From Demequina sp. (GTDB lineage Bacteria > Actinomycetota > Actinomycetes > Actinomycetales > Demequinaceae), in the NCBI GenBank assembly GCA_024707205.1, contig JANQAD010000001.1, forward strand, positions 558,001 through 622,000: a stretch of DNA of 64,000 nucleotides, written 5' to 3'. Under the pieces are notes generated by a model that was not told the DNA's origin, ran no database searches, and saw only the letters and a list, made by a program, of their open reading frames with translations. This document shows positions 27,142 through 37,719 of this stretch, piece after piece (within the stretch, counting starts at the first letter, position 1; every line of letters begins with the position of its first letter). A program made the translations under genes and the position numbers.

Positions 27142-27804
27142 CTACGGCGTTGCGGTCTCCTCAGAGCCGTCCGTGGAACCGGTGCCCGCCTCCTGGATGG
27201 AGTCCCACAGCGTCGTGTACCAGGGGTTCACCGACACGGCGTCCGGGGTCTCGACCGCCCCTGAAACGTCCTGCTGCTCTGCCGTCACTATCTCCGGATC
27301 CACCACCCGATACGCGGTCTCACCAGGGAAGACATAGCCGAGGCGCTCCCTCGCCTGCGCCACAACATAGGCGGGGTCGTCCCAACGGGCCAGGTCGTCA
27401 GTGAGGTCGTCAACCTCGCTCGCCGCCTGATCGCGCTCGGCCGCGAGCTGCTGCAGGTTCTCCTGCTGCGAGAAGTAGACCCGCAGCGACGGCAGGAGGA
27501 CGGCAAGGGCGAGCACCACCACGACCGCCAAGACGGCTGTGCGCCAACTCAGCGCGCCCACGAACGAGCCGCGCACCCCAGCGGCCTCGATCCGCGGCTT
27601 GGTCTGGGGAAGGGAACGGCCAGGGCCCGACGGCCCGCCCGGGCGAGTGCTCGCACCCGCTGGCTTGGAGCGTCGGGCCGGCTTGGGTACCCCAGCCGAC
27701 GGCGTGGCCGGCACCCGCCCTGGCGTCACCTTCGGCGTGGCCGGGCGCGCGGACCCCCGCTGCGCAGAACGGCGCGGCGCACCAGGACGCTTGGGGGCAG
27801 ACAT
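27142..27804 (-). CDS. FtsB/DivIC-type septum formation initiator
   Basis: Divisome membrane protein, 220 aa. A long basic Pro/Ala/Arg-rich cytoplasmic N-terminus (residues 1-90), one transmembrane helix (TAVLAVVVVLALAVLLPSL), then a coiled coil (QQENLQQLAAERDQAASEVDDL) and a small domain (ARERLGYVFPGETAYRVV). This is the usual FtsB/DivIC layout, acting with FtsL and FtsQ. The extended N-terminus is common in actinobacteria. Lies downstream of eno. Confidence 0.88.
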   Translation of the reverse strand: MSAPKRPGAPRRSAQRGSARPATPKVTPGRVPATPSAGVPKPARRSKPAGASTRPGGPSGPGRSLPQTKPRIEAAGVRGSFVGALSWRTAVLAVVVVLALAVLLPSLRVYFSQQENLQQLAAERDQAASEVDDLTDDLARWDDPAYVVAQARERLGYVFPGETAYRVVDPEIVTAEQQDVSGAVETPDAVSVNPWYTTLWDSIQEAGTGSTDGSEETATP

Positions 27805-27854
27805 GCCCTCATTGTCCCGGCGAGCCGCGCCCTTCCTGAGCTAGCTGGCCGCGC

Positions 27855-27874
27855 GTCGCCGGATTAGCGGCGAC
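27855..27874. terminator. Hairpin between eno and divIC
   Basis: Perfect 7-bp stem GTCGCCG/CGGCGAC with loop GATTAG, 27 bp past the eno stop on the minus strand. No T-run follows, so efficiency is doubtful. Confidence 0.4.
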
Positions 27875-27900
27875 AATCCAACACAGTGCGCGATTTGGCG

Positions 27901-29226
<1,326 letters not shown>

Positions 29227-29296
29227 TCAACGTGAACGGGCAGTGCGGCGCGACGAAAGTCCCGTGAGACGGGGCGCGCAAGCGATACGGGGGACC

Positions 29297-29947
29297 TCAG
29301 CCGAGGTTGACGGTGGCGCCGCGATCGAACCAGGAACGGTCCTCGTCGGTGAACGCGGAGACGTTCTGGTACTCGGTGTAGCTGAACTGCGAACCGAGCT
29401 GCTGATCCTCCGCCGACTTCATCGCCTTCTGGACCGAGGCGATGAGGGTGTCCGTGTCGTAGACGCCGCTTCGCGGGCTCACCTGGGCGGACTTCGCGAC
29501 CTTCTCGGAGATCTCCTTGAGGTCGGCGAGGGTGGGGTCCACGTTGGCGACAATGTACAGCGCGAGGATGCCCTGCACGGCGCTGATCATCGGCTCGCTC
29601 GCGGTGCCTTGGATGCCCTTGAAGGTGATCCACTGGTTCGCCTGCGACTGGGCGACCGACCACGTCACGGGGTAGCCCAGCTCCTTGCACTTGGCGAGGA
29701 GGTCGTTGCGCAGCAACTCGATCGTGAGGATCTGGCGGCGGTTCGCGACGTCCGTGCCCTGAGTGTCATCGAGCCACGCCTGGTAGATCTCGTCGATGCC
29801 GGCGTTCGTGACAGTCTCGCTCTCGTACGTGGCAGCGACGCCGGGGTCGCCCGGCTGCCCGGGAGGCGCGCAGGCGGTGAGGACGAGAGTGATGACGGCC
29901 GCGCCGAGCACGGCGGCGCGAGAGCGCTTCAATCGCATGGGTGACAT
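29297..29947 (-). CDS. SurA-N-like lipoprotein
   Basis: 216-aa lipoprotein: hydrophobic signal with lipobox LVLTAC. The following helical region (residues about 45-160, with NAGIDEIYQAWLDDTQG and NRRQILTIELLRNDLLAKC) resembles the N-terminal chaperone domain of SurA/PrsA foldases. No rotamase domain is present. Two starts are possible (29947, one base after the mfd stop, or 29938); the second has better spacing from an AGG. Probably a periplasmic-side folding factor or structural lipoprotein. Confidence 0.75.
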   Translation of the reverse strand: MSPMRLKRSRAAVLGAAVITLVLTACAPPGQPGDPGVAATYESETVTNAGIDEIYQAWLDDTQGTDVANRRQILTIELLRNDLLAKCKELGYPVTWSVAQSQANQWITFKGIQGTASEPMISAVQGILALYIVANVDPTLADLKEISEKVAKSAQVSPRSGVYDTDTLIASVQKAMKSAEDQQLGSQFSYTEYQNVSAFTDEDRSWFDRGATVNLG

Positions 29948-29948
29948 C

Positions 29949-32900
29949 CTAATCTGGCCACATGGCGCTCATCACCGAGCGCACCCACTCGAGAACGGGC
30001 AGCCCCTCCACGGCGCTCCCACCAACCCTCGAGGTCTTGGGCGCGGGGATGAGCACTTGCCTCACGGCGGGCTTGATGTGGGTTCCCGGATACAGTCGGC
30101 CGACGCGCATGGCGGCCGAGTCCGGAAGCTCAACTGGGGAGAAGCGCACGTAGGTGCCCTGGCTCACCACGTCGTGAATGCCGCGACCGCGAAGCTCGAT
30201 CCGCAGGGTCGCGACGGCGAGCAGGTTCTCGACCACCTCCGGCAGGTTCCCGTAGCGATCGGCGAGTTCCTCGCGAACTGCCGCCAGCGTCGGGCCGTCT
30301 GTTGCGTCCGCGATCTTCCGGTACGCCTCCAAACGCAGCCGCTCGTGCTCGATGTACTCCTCCGGGATGTGCGCGTCGATGGGCAGGTCCACGGTCATGG
30401 GCGCGCGCTCCGGTTCGCCCTCTCCGCGGAAGTCCGCGACGGCCTCGCCGACCATGCGGATGTAGAGGTCGAAGCCAACCCCCTCGATGTGACCGCTCTG
30501 CTCAGCGCCAAGCAGATTGCCCGCACCCCTGATCTCCAGGTCCTTCATGGCGACGGCCGCCCCGGCGCCAAGGTCCGTGTGTGCCGCGATGGTCTGGAGG
30601 CGGTCGTGGGCCGTCTCCGTGAGGGAGCGATCCGGCGGGTAGAGGAAGTAGGCGTACGCGCGCTCGCGGCCGCGGCCAACGCGTCCTCTCAATTGGTGCA
30701 GTTGGGACAGCCCAAAGGTGTCGCTCCGCTCCACGATGAGCGTGTTCGCGTTGGAGATGTCGAGGCCAGTCTCGACGATCGTGGTGCACACGAGGACGTC
30801 GTAGCGCTTCTCGTAGTAGTCGACGATGACCTGCTCCAGCTGCTTCTCGCTCATCTGGCCGTGGGCCACGGCGATGCGCGCCTCGGGAACGAGGTCGCCG
30901 AGATGAAGCGCGGCGCGAGTGATGGTCTTGACCGAGTTGTGAATGAAGAACACCTGGCCGTCGCGGAGCAGCTCGCGGCGGATCGCGGCCGCCACCTGCG
31001 AGTCCTCGTGCGGGCCCACGTAGGTGAGGATCGGGTGTCGATCCTCCGGCGGCGTGGCGAGCGTCGACATCTCGCGGATGCCGGTGATCGCCATCTCGAG
31101 GGTCCGCGGGATCGGTGTGGCGGACATCGCGAGCACGTCCACGTCCGTCCGCAGCGCCTTGAGGGTCTCCTTGTGCTCCACGCCGAACCGCTGCTCCTCG
31201 TCGATGATGACGAGCCCGAGGTTCTTGAACCGCACCTGTCCCGTGAGGATGCGGTGGGTGCCGATGACGAGGTCAATCGTGCCGTCCGCGAGGCCCTCGA
31301 CGATCTGGCGCGCCTCCGCGTCCGTCTGGAAGCGAGACAGCGCCGCGACCTTCACGGGGAATGGCCCAAAGCGATCGCTGAACGTGTCGAAGTGCTGCTT
31401 TACCAGGAGCGTTGTTGGGCACAGGATCGCAACTTGGGTGCCGTCCTGGATCGCCTTGAACGCCGCTCGCACCGCGATCTCCGTCTTGCCGAAGCCCACG
31501 TCGCCGCAGATGAGGCGGTCCATGGGGATGGGCTTCTCCATGTCCGCCTTGACCTCGTCGATGGTGCTGAGCTGGTCGGGCGTCTCGACGAACGCGAACG
31601 CCTCCTCGAGCTCGCGCTGCCACGGCGTGTCCGGCCCGAACTCGTGGCCGCGCGTCGCCATCCGCGCGCTGTAGAGGCGGATGAGCTCGCTCGCGATCTC
31701 CTTGACGGCTTTGCGCGCACGACCTTTGGTCTTGGCCCAGTCCGCGCCGCCCATGCGGCTGACCGACGGCGTCTCGCCGCCGACGTACTTGGTCACCAGG
31801 TCCAGCTGGTCGGTGGGGACGCTCAGCCGGTCCCCCGGCCCGCCGCGCTTGCTCGGCGCGTATTCGATGACGAGGTACTCGCGCTCCACACCGCGCACGG
31901 ACCGCTTCGTCAGCTCGACGAAGCGCCCGATGCCATGCGTCTCGTGCACCACGAAGTCGCCCGGCCGCAGCTGCAGCGGGTCCACCACGTTGCGACGCCT
32001 CGACGGGACGGACACCTTGGGGCCAGCGGCCGTGGCCGCGCGGCCCGTGAGATCGGACTCGTTGACCACGAGCAGCTTCTCGCCGGGAACCTGGAAACCG
32101 CGCCCGGTGACGTGGGGCACGATGCTCACCACGGCGTCGGGCCCCTCACCAAGCGGGCCGACGCTGGCGACGACTTTGGCGGGGACGCCCGCCTGGGCGC
32201 ACTGCTCGGCGATGCGCGCGGCCGAGCCGGGGCCGGCGGCGGTGACGATCACGCGCCAGCGGTCCTTGAGCCGGTCGCCGAGCTCGCGGATCGCGGCCTC
32301 GAGACGACCGCGGGAGTCGTCGAGGACGGCGAAGCCCGCGTCCTCACCGCCCCCGAACGGGCCGATCGTCTGCCACGTCATGCCGCGCTCGGCCGCCCGC
32401 TCCTCGATCTGCGCGAGCCCGGCGAAGGAACCGTCTCCCTCGATCGGGGAGTTCGCCCCGGCCGCCGCGCTCACCCAGGCGGCGGAGAGGAACTCGGCCG
32501 CGGTGCGCACCAGGTCCTCCGCGCGGCGCGCGAGGCGCTCCGGCTCCACGGCCACGAAGCGGATGGTGGCCGGGAGGATGTCGGGAAGCAGGTCGAGGTG
32601 ATCCACGAGCACGGGGATGAGCGACTCCATGCCCTCGACCGCGTGCCCGTCGGCGATGCGGGCGAGGATGTCTGCTGCGGCGGGGGCGTCGGGCATGAGC
32701 GCGGCTGCCCGGCCGCGCACCTCCGGCGTGAGAAGCAGCTCGCGGCACGGCGGCGCCCACAGCACCGGCACGGGGGCGAGCGAGCGCTGGTCCGCTATCG
32801 AGAACGCGCGCAGCGACTCGACCTCGTCACCGAAGAATTCGATGCGGATCGGGTGCGGATCGGTGGGTGCGAATACGTCGACAATCCCGCCGCGCACGGC

Positions 32901-33431
32901 GAACTCCCCGCGCCGCTCCACCATGTCGACGCGCGTGTAGGCGGCCGCGCCGAGCGCCCGGGCGAGCTCGGTGAGGTCCACCCTCTCCCCCACCGCGAGG
33001 CGCACGGGGACCAGGTCGGCGAGGCCGGGCGCGAGCGGCTGCAGCACGGCGCGCAGCGGCGCCACGACAACCGCGAGGGGAGCGAGCCCCGCCTCCTCGG
33101 CGACCGCGTCTGGATGGACAAGGCGTCGCAGGGTCGCGACGCGTTGCGCCACGGTGTCCGCGCGCGGGCTCAAGCGCTCGTGCGGGAGGGTCTCCCAGCT
33201 GGGGAACCGGGCGATCGTGGCCGGGTCGAGGTAGGCCGCGAGGGCGGCCTCGAGGTCCTCGGCGTCGTTCGAGGTGGCGACGACGGCGACGATCGGGGCG
33301 GCGCCCACGGCGCCCGCGATGAGCGGCGCCGCGGCCACCGCTGGGGCGACGACGTGTTGCGCGCGCGGGTGCGGGAGGTCGGCAAGGAGCGCCGCGAGGG
33401 GGCGGGGCGTGTCGGTCACGGGCGGGGTCAT
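29949..33431 (-). CDS. mfd: Transcription-repair coupling factor
   Basis: ATP-dependent translocase that removes stalled RNA polymerase and recruits UvrA; 1160 aa. Order: UvrB-like N-terminal damage-recruitment module, RNA polymerase interaction domain (PGDFVVHETHGIGRFVEL), RecG-like translocase with Walker A GDVGFGKTEIA and DEEQ box VIIDEEQRFGV, TRG motif, and C-terminal autoinhibitory domain. ATG 33431 is chosen for GGAGG six bases upstream. The frame is intact over its whole length. Confidence 0.96.
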   Translation of the reverse strand: MTPPVTDTPRPLAALLADLPHPRAQHVVAPAVAAAPLIAGAVGAAPIVAVVATSNDAEDLEAALAAYLDPATIARFPSWETLPHERLSPRADTVAQRVATLRRLVHPDAVAEEAGLAPLAVVVAPLRAVLQPLAPGLADLVPVRLAVGERVDLTELARALGAAAYTRVDMVERRGEFAVRGGIVDVFAPTDPHPIRIEFFGDEVESLRAFSIADQRSLAPVPVLWAPPCRELLLTPEVRGRAAALMPDAPAAADILARIADGHAVEGMESLIPVLVDHLDLLPDILPATIRFVAVEPERLARRAEDLVRTAAEFLSAAWVSAAAGANSPIEGDGSFAGLAQIEERAAERGMTWQTIGPFGGGEDAGFAVLDDSRGRLEAAIRELGDRLKDRWRVIVTAAGPGSAARIAEQCAQAGVPAKVVASVGPLGEGPDAVVSIVPHVTGRGFQVPGEKLLVVNESDLTGRAATAAGPKVSVPSRRRNVVDPLQLRPGDFVVHETHGIGRFVELTKRSVRGVEREYLVIEYAPSKRGGPGDRLSVPTDQLDLVTKYVGGETPSVSRMGGADWAKTKGRARKAVKEIASELIRLYSARMATRGHEFGPDTPWQRELEEAFAFVETPDQLSTIDEVKADMEKPIPMDRLICGDVGFGKTEIAVRAAFKAIQDGTQVAILCPTTLLVKQHFDTFSDRFGPFPVKVAALSRFQTDAEARQIVEGLADGTIDLVIGTHRILTGQVRFKNLGLVIIDEEQRFGVEHKETLKALRTDVDVLAMSATPIPRTLEMAITGIREMSTLATPPEDRHPILTYVGPHEDSQVAAAIRRELLRDGQVFFIHNSVKTITRAALHLGDLVPEARIAVAHGQMSEKQLEQVIVDYYEKRYDVLVCTTIVETGLDISNANTLIVERSDTFGLSQLHQLRGRVGRGRERAYAYFLYPPDRSLTETAHDRLQTIAAHTDLGAGAAVAMKDLEIRGAGNLLGAEQSGHIEGVGFDLYIRMVGEAVADFRGEGEPERAPMTVDLPIDAHIPEEYIEHERLRLEAYRKIADATDGPTLAAVREELADRYGNLPEVVENLLAVATLRIELRGRGIHDVVSQGTYVRFSPVELPDSAAMRVGRLYPGTHIKPAVRQVLIPAPKTSRVGGSAVEGLPVLEWVRSVMSAMWPD

Positions 33432-33548
33432 GCGGGGCCTCCAGGGCATGCCAAACAACCGGAAAAACCGGCGTTCCCATCCTAGGTGAGCCAGCGTCGG
33501 GCCTCGCCAGAATTCGCCACGCCACCGTTGGCCGCACAGGGACACCCT

Positions 33549-33622
33549 GTCCGCCACAACGGCTCGCGGCGTGTTTGGCCCGGCTCAGAGCCCCAAACCT
33601 CGCGTCAACTGTTGTGGCGGAC
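33549..33622. repeat. Nested inverted repeat in the mfd / SAHH-like divergent gap
   Basis: Outer 12-bp perfect arms GTCCGCCACAAC (33549-33560) and GTTGTGGCGGAC (33611-33622). Inner GTTTGG (33573-33578) pairs with CCAAAC (33593-33598), and innermost GGCTC-A-GAGCC lies at 33582-33592. A copy of AGCGTCGGGCC lies 47 bp to the left. Confidence 0.7.
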
Positions 33623-33662
33623 GACGCCATCGCGTGGGCGTAACGCGCCATCCGCGCGCTCC

Positions 33663-33668
33663 TAGACT
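33663..33668 (+). promoter_or_regulatory. Predicted -10 element of the SAHH-like gene (leaderless)
   Basis: TAGACT ends six bases before the ATG at 33675; no Shine-Dalgarno site. Confidence 0.4.
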
Positions 33669-33674
33669 TGCCGC

Positions 33675-35078
33675 ATGCCCACTCCCTTCGACGACGCAGA
33701 GCGCCTCGTCAGGGAATTTGCCCGGCGCACCAACCTGCAGCTCGCGGGGCGACCGTTCCGCGTTTCGCGGCCCGACGCCATTGGCGCCGCCCTGCACGTG
33801 CTGCTGTTGGCGCTCGGAGCCCGGGAGGTGACAGGCGACTCGACCCCGCCGGGGCTCCTGGAGTTCGGCGAAGCCGTGACCCTGGACGGCGCCGCGCTCC
33901 CCGATCGCGGAGACGCTAACGGGCGCATCGACTTCGCGGGTGCGCACATGGCGGCGTCGAGAGAGCTCGCCGCGGACCTGCGGCTCGAGGGCCTCTCTAT
34001 CGGCGTGGCGATGACGCTCGAGCCCAAGACGGCCAACCTCGCGCTGCTGCTCGCCGGCGCCGGGGCCAACGTGGCCGTGTACGCGCACCCAGACGAGACC
34101 GACCCGAGCGTCGCCGAGGCGCTCCGCGAGCGCGGCATCGCGGTGGACGCCGACCCTTCGCTCACCGGCGCGGCCGAGCGCGAGGCCGCGCTCGCCTGGC
34201 TCGGCCGCGGCTTCGACGTGGTCATGGACGACGGCTCGCACCTGGTGCGACTCGCCCACGAACTGGCCCCACACCAGGTTGCAAGGTGGATCGGCGTGAC
34301 CGAGGAGACCACCTCGGGGCTGCGACCGCTGCGAGCGATGGAGGCGGACGGCGTGCTCGCCACCCCCGTGATCGCGGTCAACGACGCTGCGACCAAGACC
34401 CAGTTCGACAATCGCTATGGCACGGGCCAGTCCTGCGTGTTCGCGATCGCGGACGTGCTCGAGGGCGCGGGCGTCACGCTGCGCGACCAGCCCGCGCTCG
34501 TCATCGGCTACGGCCCGGTGGGACAGGGAGTTGCGGCGCATCTGCGAGCGCTCGGCGTCTCGGTCTCCGTGGCCGAGACAGATTCGGTGCGAGCCCTTCT
34601 CGCGCTCTACGACGGCTTCGAAGTTGGCGACGCGGCGCAGCTCGCAGAGGGCGCGCTCGTGGTCTCGGCTACCGGTGTACCAGCATCTATAACACGTTAT
34701 GAGTGGCGGAACGCAGTGGCCGCCGCCGTCGCCGGCGGCGTTCCGGGCGAGCTGGACCTCGACGGCGCCGAACTCGTGCCGGTCGCCCCCCACCTTGACC
34801 GCGCGGGCAACACCCTGATCCTCGACCGCGGCGGCTGCATCAACATCACCGCCGCGGAGGGCAACCCCATCGAGATCATGGACCTGAGCTTCGCGACCCA
34901 ACTCGCCGCCCTCGCCCACCTCCTCGAGGCGCGCCCCGGCATCGGCGTGTTCGCGCTCCCCCCGGAGTCAGTGGACCGCGTTGCCCAAGCCGCCCTGCGC
35001 TCGCGCGGCCTCACCGCCAACCCGGCCACAGCGTCGGGCCGGGGCGAAGACGACTGGCGCTCCTTGAGGTACCGATGA
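33675..35078 (+). CDS. S-adenosylhomocysteine hydrolase-like NAD-binding protein
   Basis: 467 aa, related to adenosylhomocysteinase. Conserved: GVTEETTSGLRPL, then VNDAATKTQFDNRYGTGQS (substrate and NAD contacts) and a Rossmann motif VIGYGPVGQGVAAHL. Divergent from ordinary SAHH: the usual C-terminal Lys/Tyr NAD-contact tail (KPDHYRY type) is not visible and the protein ends DDWRSLRYR. It overlaps an aminohydrolase gene (ATGA). This suggests hydrolysis of a deaminated nucleoside such as S-inosylhomocysteine, but ordinary SAH hydrolysis or another nucleoside thioether remains possible. Confidence 0.75.
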   Translation: MPTPFDDAERLVREFARRTNLQLAGRPFRVSRPDAIGAALHVLLLALGAREVTGDSTPPGLLEFGEAVTLDGAALPDRGDANGRIDFAGAHMAASRELAADLRLEGLSIGVAMTLEPKTANLALLLAGAGANVAVYAHPDETDPSVAEALRERGIAVDADPSLTGAAEREAALAWLGRGFDVVMDDGSHLVRLAHELAPHQVARWIGVTEETTSGLRPLRAMEADGVLATPVIAVNDAATKTQFDNRYGTGQSCVFAIADVLEGAGVTLRDQPALVIGYGPVGQGVAAHLRALGVSVSVAETDSVRALLALYDGFEVGDAAQLAEGALVVSATGVPASITRYEWRNAVAAAVAGGVPGELDLDGAELVPVAPHLDRAGNTLILDRGGCINITAAEGNPIEIMDLSFATQLAALAHLLEARPGIGVFALPPESVDRVAQAALRSRGLTANPATASGRGEDDWRSLRYR

Positions 35079-36355
35079 CCACCACCCTGTACACAGCCGC
35101 GCTCGTGGTCCCCGTCACCGCTCCCCCCATCGTGGACGGCGCGGTTGCCGTCAAGGACGGCCGCATCCTGCACGTGGGCGACCGACGCTGGGTCGCCGCG
35201 ACACTCGCCGAGCGTGGCCTCGACTTTGAGGAGAGGCCCTGGCACGGCGTCCTCACGCCGGGCCTCGTCAACGCGCACACGCACCTCCAGTACACGCGCA
35301 TGGCCGCCGTGGGTCAGGGCCGCTACCAGGGATTTCCCGACTGGGCGAAGGCCTTCAACCCCGTCTACGAGGCGGGCTCCGACTGGGCGAAGGCGGCCAC
35401 GGAGGGCGCGCGACTGCTGCTGGAGAGCGGCACCACCGCGGCTGCGGACGTGGTCACCGACGCGGTCGCCGCGGGCGCGCTGCACGACTCGGGCCTGCAC
35501 GGAATCGCGTACTGGGAGGTCATGGACTGGACCAATGACGCCTGGACCCTGCGGGGTCGCGCCGAGGTTGAACGGGCGCTTGACGCGCTCCCCAGCAGCC
35601 CCGGCACCGGCCTTTCGCCCCACGCGCCGTACTCGCTCGAGATCGTTCCGCTCCTCGACATCCCCGACATCGTCCGCGAGCGCGGGTCGCGGCTCCACAT
35701 CCACCTTGGCGAGCACGCGATCGAGCGCGAGCTCGAGCACACCCATCCAGATCCATGGCACGGCAAGGGCGTCGGCAGCCTCCGCGAGCTGCGGGACGCC
35801 GGCTACGGCACCTCGGCCACCGAGTACGTGGATCACCTTGGCGTCCTCGGCCCGGACTGCCACATCGCGCATGGCGTCTACCTCTCCGCGAAGGATCGCG
35901 CGATCCTTCGCTCCCGCGGCTCGGCGGTGGCGCTGTGCCCGCGGTCGAACGACGCCATCGGGCTTGGCGAGCCGCCCGTGGCCGCCTACCTCGAGGAGGG
36001 CAGCTTCATCGCGGTCGGCACGGACTCGCTCGCATCGGCGCCGTCGCTCGACGTGCTCGGCGACGTTGCCATGCTCTTTGACATCGCCCGACGCCAGGGT
36101 TACCACCGCGCTGACCTCGCCGAGCGCCTACTCGCGGTAGCGACCCTCGGCGGCGCGAGGGCGATGGGGCTGCACTTGGGCAAGAAGCGCACCGGCTATC
36201 TCGCCGTGGGGGCCCGCGCGGATCTCGCTCTCTTCGACGTTCCCGTCACCACCCCCGACGCCGCGATCGATGAACTCGTGCGGCACGGCGAGGGGCGCGC
36301 CGCCGCCACGATCGTTGCCGGCGAGACGCTCTTTGCGAGGGAGGATGCCCGATGA
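35075..36355 (+). CDS. Amidohydrolase (TRZ/ATZ, nucleoside deaminase-like)
   Basis: 426-aa metal-dependent hydrolase of the family containing SAH/MTA deaminases, guanine deaminase and chlorohydrolases. Metal ligands: NAHTHLQYTR at the N-terminal side, IHLGEHAIE, and GTDSLASAPSLDVL. LSPHAPYSLE and CPRSNDAIG are family substrate blocks. Its ATG overlaps the preceding stop and its own stop overlaps the cupin start, so three genes are translationally coupled. A deaminase role on an adenosine derivative is inferred from family and context. Confidence 0.8.
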   Translation: MTTTLYTAALVVPVTAPPIVDGAVAVKDGRILHVGDRRWVAATLAERGLDFEERPWHGVLTPGLVNAHTHLQYTRMAAVGQGRYQGFPDWAKAFNPVYEAGSDWAKAATEGARLLLESGTTAAADVVTDAVAAGALHDSGLHGIAYWEVMDWTNDAWTLRGRAEVERALDALPSSPGTGLSPHAPYSLEIVPLLDIPDIVRERGSRLHIHLGEHAIERELEHTHPDPWHGKGVGSLRELRDAGYGTSATEYVDHLGVLGPDCHIAHGVYLSAKDRAILRSRGSAVALCPRSNDAIGLGEPPVAAYLEEGSFIAVGTDSLASAPSLDVLGDVAMLFDIARRQGYHRADLAERLLAVATLGGARAMGLHLGKKRTGYLAVGARADLALFDVPVTTPDAAIDELVRHGEGRAAATIVAGETLFAREDAR

Positions 36356-36774
36356 TTCCGGAGACCGCCGCCGCGCTCGGCCTGGAGCCGCACCCGGAGG
36401 GCGGGCGGTTCCGCCGGATCTATGCCTCGTCCGTGCCCGTCACGACGCCGGCCGGGGAGCGCCCAACGGCAACGTGCATCCACTACCTCCTCACCCCCGG
36501 CGAGGAGTCAGCCTGGCACGTCGTCACGAGCGACGAGCTGTGGCTGTGGCACGGCCCCGGCACGCTGGAACTGGCCCTTGGGGGAGAGGCGAGCGGGCCG
36601 TCGGGCAGCCCGACGCTGGTGACCCTGGGCGCGAACGTGACAGCGGGCGAGGTGCCGGCCGTGCTGGTGCCGGCTGGGACCTGGCAGGCCGCCCGACTCG
36701 CGGGCGGCGGGGAGTGCCTGGTCAGCTGCGTGGTGAGCCCCGGATTCGACTTCGCGGATTGGCGTCTCGCCTGA
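36352..36774 (+). CDS. Cupin protein (DUF985)
   Basis: 140-aa single-domain beta-barrel: opens LGLEPHPEGGRFRRIYAS, the DUF985 hallmark, followed by IHYLLTPGEESAWHVVTSDELWLWHGP with histidines in the cupin pocket, and a closing GFDFADWRL. Function in the family is unknown (sugar-isomerase or ligand-binding folds are similar). Start overlaps the amidohydrolase stop as ATGA. A copy of the recurrent 10-mer is embedded at 36608. Confidence 0.82.
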   Translation: MIPETAAALGLEPHPEGGRFRRIYASSVPVTTPAGERPTATCIHYLLTPGEESAWHVVTSDELWLWHGPGTLELALGGEASGPSGSPTLVTLGANVTAGEVPAVLVPAGTWQAARLAGGGECLVSCVVSPGFDFADWRLA

Positions 36775-36832
36775 CCCATATACTGGGCGAGCCGCAATCG
36801 CGGCAATGTCCATAAACTAACTAGGAATAACC

Positions 36833-37702
36833 ATGTCTCTGTCACTGAAGTTCCGCGGCGCGGCCGTTGTCGTCGCCGTGGCTGCCATGGCCCTGACCGG
36901 CTGCTCTTCGTCGGACGACGTCGAGACAACCAGCGCCACGCCCACCACCTCCGGCTCCGCCGCACCCGCCCTCGAGACCCTCACGGAGGGCAAGCTGACG
37001 ATCGCGACGAGCGAGCCCGCCTACTCCCCGTGGGTGCTCAACGACGACCCGTCCACCGGCGAGGGCTTCGAGTCCGCCGTGGCTTATGCGGTCGCCGAGC
37101 AGCTCGGCTTCGGCAAGGACGACGTCGTGTGGGTGCGCGCCGACTTCAACGCCTCGATCGCCCCCGGACCCAAGGACTGGGACTTCAACATCCAGCAGTT
37201 CTCCATCACGGAGGAGCGCAAGACGGCCGTTGACTTCTCGAGCCCGTACTACACGACGAGCCAGGCGATCGTGACGACGGGCGACTCGCCCGCCGCCACC
37301 GCAACGAGCATCGCGGACCTCAAGAACGTGCAGGTCGGCGCAGCAACCGGCTCCACGTCCTACGAGGCCGCGGCCGCCCAGATCGGCACCGACAAGCTGC
37401 AGGTGTTCGACGACAACGACAAGGCCGTCGCGGCCCTGCAGGCCGGTCAGATCGACGCGATCGTCATCGACCTGCCAAGTGCGTTCTACCTCCGCGACGC
37501 GGTGCTCGATGACGGCAAGATCGTGGGCCAGCTTCCCGACTCGACCGCGGGCGGCGACCAGTACGGCCTCGTGCTTCCCAAGGACTCGCCGCTCACGACT
37601 GCCGTGTCCGCGGCGGTCGACGCCCTCGCGGCAGACGGCACGCTGAAGGCGCTCGAGGACAAGTGGCTGACCACCGCCGAGAACGTTCCGGTCCTGCAGT
37701 AA
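36833..37702 (+). CDS. Amino-acid ABC transporter substrate-binding lipoprotein
   Basis: 289-aa solute-binding protein of family 3 (polar amino acids/opines). Lipobox ALTGC gives a lipid-anchored extracellular protein. Core: LTIATSEPAYSPWVLNDD, GFESAVAYAVAEQLG and NIQQFSITEERKTAVDFSSPYY. It follows the cupin gene by 58 bp and precedes the permease by 17 bp. The ligand might be a product of the upstream enzymes (homocysteine-like amino acid or a thioether), but this is inference. Confidence 0.9.
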   Translation: MSLSLKFRGAAVVVAVAAMALTGCSSSDDVETTSATPTTSGSAAPALETLTEGKLTIATSEPAYSPWVLNDDPSTGEGFESAVAYAVAEQLGFGKDDVVWVRADFNASIAPGPKDWDFNIQQFSITEERKTAVDFSSPYYTTSQAIVTTGDSPAATATSIADLKNVQVGAATGSTSYEAAAAQIGTDKLQVFDDNDKAVAALQAGQIDAIVIDLPSAFYLRDAVLDDGKIVGQLPDSTAGGDQYGLVLPKDSPLTTAVSAAVDALAADGTLKALEDKWLTTAENVPVLQ

Positions 37703-37707
37703 CGCCC

Positions 37708-37713
37708 TAACGT
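37708..37713 (+). promoter_or_regulatory. -10-like element before the permease gene
   Basis: TAACGT ends six bases before the permease ATG, the same spacing seen at other genes here. An internal leaderless promoter is possible; co-transcription from upstream is equally likely. Confidence 0.25.
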
Positions 37714-37719
37714 ATAGCT

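Noticed and set aside
27855-27874. Strong intrinsic terminator after eno
   Set aside because: The stem is perfect but short and no T-run follows on either strand, so it is kept only as a weak candidate.
29796-33485. Very long open frame (over 1200 codons) on the + strand opposite mfd
   Set aside because: mfd on the minus strand is intact and fully recognisable. The + frame is Arg/Gly/His/Leu-rich without domains, the usual antisense by-product of high GC3. The same applies to long frames opposite fumC/ndh (823-2475), glmU/prs (43055-45283) and the 58.5-60.5 kb genes.
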